From contig DAIEMM010000395.1 in assembly GCA_027349605.1 (NCBI GenBank), positions 1 to 5,292 of the forward strand: a stretch of DNA of 5,292 bases. Reading direction: 5' to 3'. Position 1 is the first letter of the stretch; the number at the start of each line of letters is the position of its first letter. The translations under genes were made by a program, and so were the position numbers. Source of the stretch: Anaeromyxobacteraceae bacterium (GTDB lineage Bacteria; Myxococcota; Myxococcia; Myxococcales; Anaeromyxobacteraceae). This document shows positions 1 through 5,292 of this stretch, one piece after another. The notes beneath the pieces were generated by a model. It saw nothing but the letters and a program-made list of their open reading frames with translations. It had not been told where the DNA came from and did no database searches.

Positions 1-468
1 GTCCATGTGGGTCTTCACGCTGGCCGGGTCGAGCGCGGCCTTCTTCAGCCAGCCGTAGGGCGGCATGTTGGAGCGGGGCACGATCGACTGGGCGTTCTCG
101 AAGTGGGCGAGGTGCCAGGAGTCGGGGCGCTTGCCCCCCTCGCGCGCCAGGTCGGGGCCGGTGCGCTTCGAGCCCCACAGGAAGGGGTGGTCGTAGGCGA
201 ACTCGCCGGCCTTGGAGTAGTCGCCGTAGCGCATCACCTCGGTGCGCAGCGGCCGCACCATCTGGCTGTGGCAGTTGACGCAGCCCTCGCGCTGGTAGAC
301 GTCGCGACCGGCCAGCTGCAGCGCCGTGAACGGACGCAGGTTCTCCAGCTTGGGGTGCATGTCCGGCCGCATCATGGGATAGGCCATCATCACGATGGAT
401 CCCGCCAGCACCGCCGCCGTGACCATCAGGGTGAAGACGATGGGCCTGCCGTAGATCTTTCCCGCCAT
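1..468 (-). CDS. ccoO: cbb3-type cytochrome c oxidase subunit II (CcoO/FixO), 3' end outside window
   Basis: Monohaem cytochrome c subunit of the cbb3 oxidase. It sits in the inner membrane with its haem domain in the periplasm and passes electrons towards CcoN. The first 156 residues are visible. A short basic N-terminus is followed by a single membrane anchor at about residues 10-32. The haem-attachment motif CVNCH is at 63-67 in the family context EGCVNCHSQMVRP. The family block YDHPFLWGSKRTGPDLAR is at 92-109. RSNMPPYGWL at 132-141 should supply the axial Met (M135). Known CcoO proteins are about 200 residues, so roughly a quarter is cut off by the window edge. The ATG start lies 15 nt after the ccoN stop, with a GGGAGGG ribosome binding site 8 nt upstream, so the gene is almost certainly cotranscribed with ccoN. 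The small CcoQ and dihaem CcoP genes would be expected beyond position 1 but cannot be seen. Identification is firm. Confidence 0.96.
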   Translation of the reverse strand, partial: MAGKIYGRPIVFTLMVTAAVLAGSIVMMAYPMMRPDMHPKLENLRPFTALQLAGRDVYQREGCVNCHSQMVRPLRTEVMRYGDYSKAGEFAYDHPFLWGSKRTGPDLAREGGKRPDSWHLAHFENAQSIVPRSNMPPYGWLKKAALDPASVKTHMD

Positions 469-476
469 GGCTCTCG

Positions 477-483
477 CCCTCCC
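477..483 (-). promoter_or_regulatory. Ribosome binding site of ccoO
   Basis: On the minus strand, GGGAGGG lies directly after the ccoN stop codon and 8 nt before the ccoO ATG. It fixes the ccoO start and shows tight translational packing of the two cistrons in a 15-nt gap. Confidence 0.7.
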
Positions 484-1905
484 CTACGCCGGCACCGGGG
501 CGGCGGACTTGCCGCCGGCCTCGAGCGCGCGCCCCTTCTGGATGGTCAGCAGCACGTTCAGCACGAAGACCACCATGCCGACGATGAAGATGGTCCCGCC
601 CAGCGACCGCACGTGCCAGTACGGGTAGTTCTTCACCAGGGTCTCCATGAACGTGTACTTGAGGGTTCCCTCGGGGGTGAGGGCCTTCCACATGGCGCCT
701 TGCTGGATGCCGGTGATCCAGCCGGTCACCGAGAAGATGAGCTGCCCGACCAGCACCAGCCAGAAGTGCAGGTTGGCCAGCTTCACGCTGTAGATCTCGG
801 TGCCGTAGATCTTGGGGATGACGTAGTAGACGGACGCCGTCACCGTGAGCGCGACCCAGCCCATGGTGCCCATGTGCACGTGGCCCGGGACCCAGTCGGT
901 GAAGTGGATGAGCTGCGAGACCACCCGGAGCCCCTGGGTGGGGCCCTGCACCGTCTGCAGGCCGTAGAAGGTGATGCCCAGGACGAAGAACTTGGCCAGG
1001 TAGTTGGTCTTCATCCTCCCCCAGTCCTCGCCGATGGTGCCGTACCCGTTCACCACCGAGCCCCACGACGGCGCGATGAGGAAGAGGGTGAAGACGATGG
1101 CGAGCGTCTGGATCCAGTCGGGCAGCGGCGAGTAGACGAGGTGGTGGGATCCGGTCCACAGGTAGCCGAACACCAGCGACCAGAAGGCCACGATGGAGAG
1201 CCGGTGGCTGTAGATGGGGAGCCCGGTGGACTTGGGGAAGAAGTAGTAGAACATGGCCAGGATGGGCATCGTGAAGACGAAGCCCACCACGTTGTGGCCG
1301 TACCACCACTGGACGTTGGCCGAGTTCACCCCGGCGAAGAGGTGGTAGCTCTTGAACAGCCCGGCCGGGATGGCCAGGTTGTTCACGATGTACAGCACCG
1401 CCACGCCGACGACGGTGGCGACGATGTACAAGAGCGAGATGTACATCTGCTCCTCGCGCCGGACCAGGATGGTCCCGATCACGTTCACCGCGAACATCAC
1501 CCAGAGGATGACGATGGCGATGTCGAGGGGCCACTCCATCTCGGCGTACTCGAGCGACTGCGTGTAGCCCATGGCGAGGGTGACGAGGGCCAGGAAGATG
1601 CCCACGTTGAAGAGCCAGAGCTGCACCCGCGCCAGCCTCGGGAAGAGGAGCGTGCGGCGCGTGAGGCGCATGAGGATGTAGTAGGAGAGGCCGAAGATGG
1701 CGCCCACCCCGAGGCCGAAGCCGAGGATGTTGGTGTGCACCGTCCGCAGCCGGCCGAAGCTGGCCCAGGGGGCGAAGTTGAGGGCCGGCGCGAACATCTG
1801 CACCGAGATGAGGAGCCCCACCACGAGACCCACCACCGCCCAGACGATCGCCGAGAGGATGTACCCCTCCACCGTCCTGTAGTCGTACCGGTATTCCTCG
1901 TTCAT
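484..1905 (-). CDS. ccoN: cbb3-type cytochrome c oxidase catalytic subunit I (CcoN/FixN)
   Basis: Haem-copper oxidase subunit I of the C family. It reduces O2 to water at a haem b3-CuB centre with high O2 affinity and pumps protons across the inner membrane. It is 473 aa, the normal CcoN size, with about 12 hydrophobic segments. Visible ligands are His57 (RTVHTNILGFG) and His344 for the low-spin haem, and His342 (PGHVHMG) for haem b3. CuB ligands are His204 (WWYGHN) and His254/His255 (TGSHHLVY). Tyr248 (FGYLW) is at the position of the C-family cross-linked tyrosine. These positions run three behind those I recall for the Pseudomonas stutzeri protein. By the same offset, Gln320 (in LQTVQGP) sits where that protein has Glu323, which is unusual (see findings). 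The ATG at 1905 has GGAGGG 4 nt upstream, and the first residues (MNEEYRYDYRTVEGY) look like a normal CcoN start. It is the first gene of the leftward ccoNO operon. A possible FNR-type box lies about 96 bp upstream. Confidence 0.98.
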   Translation of the reverse strand: MNEEYRYDYRTVEGYILSAIVWAVVGLVVGLLISVQMFAPALNFAPWASFGRLRTVHTNILGFGLGVGAIFGLSYYILMRLTRRTLLFPRLARVQLWLFNVGIFLALVTLAMGYTQSLEYAEMEWPLDIAIVILWVMFAVNVIGTILVRREEQMYISLLYIVATVVGVAVLYIVNNLAIPAGLFKSYHLFAGVNSANVQWWYGHNVVGFVFTMPILAMFYYFFPKSTGLPIYSHRLSIVAFWSLVFGYLWTGSHHLVYSPLPDWIQTLAIVFTLFLIAPSWGSVVNGYGTIGEDWGRMKTNYLAKFFVLGITFYGLQTVQGPTQGLRVVSQLIHFTDWVPGHVHMGTMGWVALTVTASVYYVIPKIYGTEIYSVKLANLHFWLVLVGQLIFSVTGWITGIQQGAMWKALTPEGTLKYTFMETLVKNYPYWHVRSLGGTIFIVGMVVFVLNVLLTIQKGRALEAGGKSAAPVPA

Positions 1906-1909
1906 CGAT

Positions 1910-1915
1910 CCCTCC
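1910..1915 (-). promoter_or_regulatory. Ribosome binding site of ccoN
   Basis: GGAGGG on the minus strand, 4 nt before the ATG at 1905. It is strong and supports this start for ccoN. Confidence 0.7.
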
Positions 1916-1994
1916 GCCTGGAACGGCGCGGCGTGAGACTACAAGAAGCGTTCCAGGCCCGGGCAGCCGATCTGGGGCGGATCGGGGGCTGGAT

Positions 1995-2008
1995 CTGACG
2001 CAGGTCAA
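1995..2008. promoter_or_regulatory. Putative FNR/CRP-family operator in the ccoN-exporter divergent gap
   Basis: The sequence CTGAC-GCAG-GTCAA is an inverted repeat with the half-site length and 4-nt spacer of FNR-type boxes (TTGAT-N4-ATCAA; related DNR/NNR-type regulators accept TTGAC/GTCAA). Only the outermost base of the left half breaks the symmetry. FNR-type control of cco operons under low oxygen is well established in other proteobacteria, which makes the site plausible. Its centre is about 96 bp from the ccoN start and about 42 bp from the GTG of the rightward gene. Regulator identity and direction of action are inference. Confidence 0.5.
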
Positions 2009-2031
2009 GAACATGCGCGCAGCCTTTGCGA

Positions 2032-2037
2032 CATAGT
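2032..2037 (+). promoter_or_regulatory. Possible -10 element facing the exporter gene
   Basis: CATAGT matches four of six bases of TATAAT and begins 23 nt after the FNR-like box. That spacing fits a class II activator-dependent promoter with the box near -41.5. Transcription would then begin near 2043-2044, at the proposed GTG start, giving a leaderless or nearly leaderless message. In the leftward direction the equivalent place (about 1967-1972) has no good -10 match. This rests on a weak hexamer only. Confidence 0.25.
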
Positions 2038-2043
2038 GGACTC

Positions 2044-2664
2044 GTGGGCGCGATATTTTCGTTATTCACTCAGGGAGTAACGCTGGGGTTCTCCGCGGCG
2101 GCCTCGCCCGGCCCCTTCCAGGCCTTCCTCTTCGCGCACGCCTCCCGACACGGCGTGCAGCGGACCTTGCGCCTCGTCCTGGCGCCGCTGGTGAGCGACC
2201 TGCCCATCGTGGCGCTCGTCCTGCTCGCCCTCACCCGCGTGCCGGAGGGGTTCCTGCGCGCGCTGGAGGTCGTGGGCGGCGCCTTCCTGCTCTGGCTCGC
2301 CGTGGACGGCTGGCGCACCACGGGTGAAACGGGGAACGGGGCGACGGCCCGCGAGGCGGGAGCGGCCTCGTCCTTCCTGCGCGCCGTGGCGGTGAACGCC
2401 GCCGGCCCGGGCCCCTGGATCTTCTGGAGCACGGTCTGCGGCCCCATCCTGGTGGAAGCCTGGCGCACGGGCCCCTGGCGCGCGGTGGCCTTCCTGCTGG
2501 GCTTCTACGGGATGCTCGTGGGCGGCAAGGCGGCACTGGTGGCGGCCTTCGGCCTGGCCGGACGGATCGGCCCACGGACCGCCCGCGGGCTGGGCCTGGC
2601 CTCGGCCGCGGTCATGGCCGTGATGGGTGCGCTGCAGATCTGGCGGGGCGTCAGCGGGCGGTGA
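2044..2664 (+). CDS. LysE/RhtB-family exporter (amino-acid or other small-molecule efflux), six-helix membrane protein
   Basis: An inner-membrane protein of 206 aa with about six hydrophobic segments, near residues 4-26, 44-64, 69-88, 111-137, 146-170 and 180-200. The N-terminal stretch LGFSAAASPGPFQAF (14-28) matches the LysE/RhtB pattern, where the first helix ends in a PGP-type turn. A second Pro-Gly motif, AAGPGPWIFW (119-128), marks the start of the second half, as expected for the internal two-fold repeat. A polar loop lies at about 91-110. Family members export lysine, homoserine, threonine or other small molecules; the substrate here cannot be read from sequence. The GTG at 2044 is chosen because it leaves about 20 residues before PGP, as in LysE. 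An in-frame TTG at 2026 is the alternative, and ribosome-binding support is weak for both. The first codons are AT-rich and include ATA and TTA. The gene ends 14 bp inside the convergent peptidase gene. Confidence 0.8.
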   Translation: MGAIFSLFTQGVTLGFSAAASPGPFQAFLFAHASRHGVQRTLRLVLAPLVSDLPIVALVLLALTRVPEGFLRALEVVGGAFLLWLAVDGWRTTGETGNGATAREAGAASSFLRAVAVNAAGPGPWIFWSTVCGPILVEAWRTGPWRAVAFLLGFYGMLVGGKAALVAAFGLAGRIGPRTARGLGLASAAVMAVMGALQIWRGVSGR

Positions 2665-4330
2665 GCTTCTCCGCGGTGACGAAGCGCGGCGCGATGTCCA
2701 CCGGGATGGCGCGCAGCCGCTCGAGCACCCTGGCCACCGGCGGACGGATCACCGCCATCCGGTCGAGGAGCGCCTCGGCTCCCGCCGCGTCACCCCGGGC
2801 CTGGAGGGACAGGAGCTCGCGGGAGAGCGACTCCACCGCGGCGCGAATCTTCCCGTCCACCACCGAGAAACGTCCGTCCTTTCCCACCACCACGCCGCCC
2901 TCGTCGAGGAACCAGTTGAGCTGCAGCGCCACGCCGCGCCCGTGGGCCTCGTTCACGCCGAATCGGATGGAGCGGAAGGACGAGGCCAGGAAGGTGGCGT
3001 ACATGGTCCGCTCGAGCTCCTTCGGGAGCACCCCGCGGTCCACCAGCCGGTGCAGCGCGAAGAGGCCGACCACGTCGGCCTTGGCCTCCTCGATGGCCGG
3101 GTAGGACGAGCCGAGCTGCTCGCGCACCGTGGTGTGCCCGGTGGGGCGCTCGAGCCCGTGGGGGCCGAGGCCGTGCACCATCTCGTGCATGAGGATGTGG
3201 GTGAAGAAGGCGTCGAAGGAGACCCGCCGCCCGTCGGCCGGCGTGACCGCCACCCGGGAGATGGGGAGGAGCACCTTCTGGAACTTGGCCTCCTGCACGT
3301 TCTTCAGCATGACGCGCTTCGCACCCTTCTCGCGGAGGATGCGCTCGTCGTTGGGGAGGTTGAAGGCCGCGGTCGTGACCCCGCGCCTCCCGTCGCCGGC
3401 GGCGAGGATCTCGTTCACCACGCGGATGGGGGCCAGCGCGCCGAGCTTCGGGTTGCGGAGGGCCGGGTCCATGGGCAGGTGGTCCTCGATGTCCTGCAGC
3501 TCGCCGGAGAGGCGGGCCACCTTGCGGGTCTCGGCGTCGTCCCGGACGGTGACGAAGGACTCGAAGGAGGCCTTGGCGTTGAACCAGCCGTCCTCGTAGG
3601 TCTCGTAGGGTCCGAAGGTGGGCTCCACCGCCGCGTCGAGCTCCATCCAGGCCACGTCGCTGTCGTAGTAGTCGTCGGAGAGGAGCGACGCGGCGCGCGC
3701 CTCGAGGAAGCGCTTCAGGGTGGGCTCGGCGGTGGCGGCGGCGGCCTGGCGCAGGAGCGAGGCGGCCAGCGCCAGCTCGGACTGGTACTCCACCGAGTAC
3801 GGCACGGCGGCGAGCCCCGCGGGCGTGCGCCGCACCACCGTGTAGAACCCGCCGGCCGCGGCCCGCTCCTTCTCCGGCAGCGTGGCCATCCAGGCCGAGA
3901 TCTCCTCCCTGGTCGCGCCGGGAGGGTAGAAGGTGCCCGCCTCCGGCTTGGGCGGGGCCCCGGGTACGAAGACCTGGTCGTGGTCGAGCCGGTCCCAGGG
4001 GCCCTTGTTGCGCAGGAAGAAGGCGAGGCGCGCCTGGCCGAGCGGCGACGCGTCGTCGAGCAGCCCGAGCAGCATGCCCTCGGCTCCGGCCCACTGCTGC
4101 CGGAGGAAGAGGCCGTCCACCACGCGGCTCGCCTCGACGAGGAGGGTGAGGGCCCGCCGCTCCCCGGCGGGGAGCCTCGAGACGTCCACCACGAGGTCGA
4201 CCGGGGCGTACTGGGCCTCGAGCCTCCGGAGCGCGCCGGCGTCGGGGAGCTTCGCGGCGGGCGCGGTGGCCGGGACGGCGAGGGCGGGGCGGGCGAGGAG
4301 GAGGGCGAGGACGAGGAACGGTGTGCGCAT
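2651..4330 (-). CDS. Exported zinc metallopeptidase related to dipeptidyl-peptidase III (M49-like)
   Basis: A 559-residue protein. The N-terminus MRTPFLVLALLLARPALA is a typical signal peptide with cleavage expected after Ala18, so it probably acts in the periplasm or outside the cell. The zinc site is HEMVH at 382-386, inside HILMHEMVHGLGPH, with the downstream EEAKAD motif at 414-419. His382, His386 and a Glu of that motif (probably Glu415) should bind zinc, with Glu383 as catalytic base. This resembles the HELLGH/EECRAE pair of M49 dipeptidyl-peptidase III, and is closer to the DPP III-like domain found fused to plant NUDIX hydrolases. Other blocks I recall from that family are FGPYETYEDG (239-248) and AAFNLPNDER (321-330). 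Substrate and exact activity are unknown. An in-frame ATG at 4351 would add seven residues before the signal peptide; neither start has a strong ribosome binding site. It runs convergently into the exporter gene and divergently from the cyclophilin remnant 27 bp away. Confidence 0.85.
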   Translation of the reverse strand: MRTPFLVLALLLARPALAVPATAPAAKLPDAGALRRLEAQYAPVDLVVDVSRLPAGERRALTLLVEASRVVDGLFLRQQWAGAEGMLLGLLDDASPLGQARLAFFLRNKGPWDRLDHDQVFVPGAPPKPEAGTFYPPGATREEISAWMATLPEKERAAAGGFYTVVRRTPAGLAAVPYSVEYQSELALAASLLRQAAAATAEPTLKRFLEARAASLLSDDYYDSDVAWMELDAAVEPTFGPYETYEDGWFNAKASFESFVTVRDDAETRKVARLSGELQDIEDHLPMDPALRNPKLGALAPIRVVNEILAAGDGRRGVTTAAFNLPNDERILREKGAKRVMLKNVQEAKFQKVLLPISRVAVTPADGRRVSFDAFFTHILMHEMVHGLGPHGLERPTGHTTVREQLGSSYPAIEEAKADVVGLFALHRLVDRGVLPKELERTMYATFLASSFRSIRFGVNEAHGRGVALQLNWFLDEGGVVVGKDGRFSVVDGKIRAAVESLSRELLSLQARGDAAGAEALLDRMAVIRPPVARVLERLRAIPVDIAPRFVTAEKLTAR

Positions 4331-4357
4331 GGCGGACCAGTCTACTAGCATCCTGGC

Positions 4358-4743
4358 GTGATCGCCCTGCTCCTCGCGCCGGCCTCGGCGGCGAACTTCC
4401 TCCGCTACGTGGACGCGGGCCGCTACCGCGGCGGCGCCTTCCACCGGACCGTCACCACGTCGCCCGACAACCAGCCCGGGAAGTCCGTGAAGATCGACGT
4501 GGTCCAGGCCGGCGCGGCGCCGGGGACGGATTTCCCGCCGGTGAAGCTCGAGCGCACCCGCGACACCGGGCTCGGCCACGTCGACGGTGCGGTCTCCCTG
4601 GCGCGCGACGGGCCCGGCACCGCCACCTCCGACTTCTTCGTCTGCGTGGGCGCCCAGCCCGAGCTGGACCACGGGGGCCGGCGAAGGGCCAGTCGCTCGA
4701 TCCCCCGGTGAGGATCCTCGACGCGACGCGCCTGCCCCGCTGA
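4358..4743 (+). pseudogene. Cyclophilin-type peptidyl-prolyl cis-trans isomerase, broken at both ends
   Basis: Remnant of a PpiA/B-like cyclophilin, which speeds proline isomerisation in folding proteins. The frame from 4358 reads APASAANFLRYVDAGRYRGG, then AFHRTV with the conserved catalytic Arg, then VVQAG with the conserved Gln, then VSLARDGPGTATSDFFVCVG and LDHGGR, all in family order. Two defects are visible. First, only seven codons precede the AP motif and an in-frame TAG lies at 4346-4348. The usual first strand and any signal peptide are therefore missing, and only a GTG with no clear ribosome binding site could start it. Second, after GGR at about 4681 the frame leaves the family pattern and stops at 4711. 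The expected tail, KGQSLDPPVRILDATRLPR, continues in the next frame (4684-4740) and ends at TGA 4741-4743. The FGxV(V)xGM-type segment of about 30 residues between them is absent. I read this as an out-of-frame deletion. A truncated functional protein is unlikely because part of the active-site barrel is lost. Confidence 0.8.
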
Positions 4744-4797
4744 GCGGAGGAGCCCGCGATGGTGTGACACCCCGGGGCCGTGCTTGACGGGCTCCGC
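4744..4797. repeat. Long inverted repeat in the spacer before hypF
   Basis: The left arm (4744-4756) and right arm CGGGCTCCGC (4788-4797) pair over 10 bp if a 3-nt GAG bulge is allowed in the left arm. The loop holds two smaller palindromes: GGTGTGACACC (4761-4771) and CCCCGGGG (4770-4777). It begins directly after the displaced stop codon of the cyclophilin remnant. It could be the old transcription terminator of the cyclophilin gene, but there is no T-run after it, so intrinsic termination is not certain. It could also be an operator region for hypF. Confidence 0.5.
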
Positions 4798-4802
4798 TAG
4801 CC

Positions 4803-4808
4803 GGGAGA
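4803..4808 (+). promoter_or_regulatory. Ribosome binding site deciding the hypF start
   Basis: GGGAGA lies 6 nt before an in-frame GTG at 4815 and 15 nt before the ATG at 4824. The spacing favours the GTG as the initiator. Confidence 0.5.
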
Positions 4809-4814
4809 TGGCTC

Positions 4815-5292
4815 GTGCAGTCCATGGACCCCTCGGCTGCAGGGCGGAGATTGCGGATCGGCGGAACGGTGCAGGGCGTGGGCATGCGCCCGTTCGTCTG
4901 GCGGACGGCGCGCGACTGCGGCGTCTCGGGAAGGGTCAAGAACGATCCGGCCGGCGTCACCGTGGAGGCCTTCGCGCCCGCGGCGGCGCTCGACGCCTTC
5001 GAGGCGCGGCTGCGCGCCGGGGGACCCCCGTCGGCCCGCATCGTCTCCTTCCGCTCCGAGGAGATCCCCGCCGAGGACGCCGCCGGCTTCACGATCGAGG
5101 AGAGCGCGGGGGCCGACGAGCGGCGCGTCTCCATCCCCCCGGACCTGTCCACCTGCGCGGCCTGCCTGCGCGAGGTCCTCGACCAGTCCGATCGCCGATT
5201 CGAGTATCCGTTCACGAACTGCACCGACTGCGGGCCGCGCTTCACCATCGTCCGCGACGTGCCGTACGACCGTGCGGCCACGACGATGGCGC
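4815..5292 (+). CDS. hypF: Carbamoyltransferase HypF, N-terminal part (runs off window)
   Basis: HypF uses carbamoyl phosphate and ATP to make the carbamoyl group that HypE turns into the cyanide ligands of the [NiFe] hydrogenase active site; it is cytoplasmic. The visible 159 residues hold the acylphosphatase-like domain (about 11-97). This has the signature GTVQGVGMRPFVWR (17-30), its phosphate-binding Arg25, and Asn43 in GRVKND. Next comes the start of the zinc-finger region, C114-x2-C117-x18-C136-x2-C139, followed by GPRFTIVRDVPYDR, which is typical of HypF. Full-length HypF is about 750-800 aa, so roughly a fifth is present; the YrdC-like and C-terminal catalytic domains lie beyond the window. 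The GTG at 4815 is preferred over the ATG at 4824 because of the GGGAGA spacing; both are in frame, and a TGA at 4785 bounds the frame upstream. Other hyp genes or hydrogenase genes may follow but cannot be seen. Confidence 0.95.
   Translation, partial: MQSMDPSAAGRRLRIGGTVQGVGMRPFVWRTARDCGVSGRVKNDPAGVTVEAFAPAAALDAFEARLRAGGPPSARIVSFRSEEIPAEDAAGFTIEESAGADERRVSIPPDLSTCAACLREVLDQSDRRFEYPFTNCTDCGPRFTIVRDVPYDRAATTMA

Noticed and set aside
7..1998. Very long plus-strand open frame opposite ccoN/ccoO
   Set aside because: It is antisense to two firmly identified genes. Its product is a low-complexity mix rich in His, Asp, Glu, Gly and Val, as expected when G+C-rich codons are read on the other strand.
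2026..2043. TTG at 2026 as start of the exporter
   Set aside because: No ribosome binding site, and it overlaps the possible -10 element. The GTG at 2044 gives the normal LysE N-terminal length. It cannot be fully excluded.
2790..4094. Second long minus-strand frame inside the peptidase gene
   Set aside because: It is an Arg/Ala/Gly/Pro-rich shadow in another frame, with no family motifs.
4342..4347. Minus-strand TAGTAG as a -10 element for the peptidase gene
   Set aside because: Position would give a nearly leaderless message, but there is no convincing -35 partner and the match is weak.
2627..4348. Long plus-strand open frame opposite the peptidase gene
   Set aside because: Same antisense shadow effect; no recognisable motif, and it mirrors a gene with clear zinc-site motifs and a signal peptide.
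4358..4711. Cyclophilin as an intact short protein of 117 residues
   Set aside because: The C-terminal family tail is clearly present in the next frame, and both the first strand and a C-terminal barrel segment are missing, so a pseudogene is the better reading.
4784..4812. Sigma70-like promoter with TTGACG for hypF
   Set aside because: The -35-like TTGACG is followed after 17 nt by GATGGC, a poor -10, and it overlaps the ribosome binding site, so transcription would start inside the gene.
4331..5281. Upstream in-frame extension of the peptidase on the minus strand
   Set aside because: The frame stays open to 5281, but it lies antisense to the cyclophilin remnant and hypF. The signal peptide begins at the ATG at 4330 (or 4351).
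1..5292. tRNA, rRNA, CRISPR, insertion sequence or phage features
   Set aside because: I looked for repeats, cloverleaf-like sequences, transposase motifs and attachment-type direct repeats and found none that could be supported.

Overview
The window comes from a G+C-rich bacterium, with nearly every third codon position G or C. It carries ordinary housekeeping and respiratory genes. The gene content is a cbb3 oxidase, an exported M49-like peptidase of the NUDIX-associated kind, a LysE-type exporter and HypF. This would fit a myxobacterial or deltaproteobacterial genome such as an Anaeromyxobacter relative, but that placement is a guess from gene types and base composition, not from a marker gene.

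Left part (1-1905, minus strand): a cco (fix) operon, with ccoN complete and ccoO cut by the window edge. These are the catalytic subunit and the membrane-anchored monohaem cytochrome c subunit of the high-affinity cbb3-type cytochrome c oxidase. All haem and copper ligands are visible. One position that is Glu in well-studied CcoN proteins is Gln here. The 138-bp divergent gap (1906-2043) holds a near-perfect FNR/CRP-family box (1995-2008). It could control ccoN, the rightward exporter gene, or both.

Middle (2044-4330): a rightward six-helix LysE/RhtB-type exporter (2044-2664) runs tail to tail, with a 14-bp overlap, into a leftward gene (2651-4330). The latter encodes an exported zinc peptidase related to dipeptidyl-peptidase III.

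Right part (4358-5292, plus strand): a decayed cyclophilin-type peptidyl-prolyl isomerase lacks its N-terminus and has an out-of-frame internal deletion near its C-terminus. A 71-bp spacer rich in inverted repeats follows. Then comes the 5' part of hypF, the carbamoyltransferase that starts cyanide-ligand synthesis for [NiFe] hydrogenases. The gene runs off the window.

A cbb3 oxidase beside hydrogenase maturation suits a microaerobic or facultatively anaerobic life. I see no RNA gene, CRISPR array, insertion sequence or other mobile element, and no clearly new multi-gene system. The points most worth a second look are the FNR-like box, the Gln in CcoN and the broken cyclophilin.
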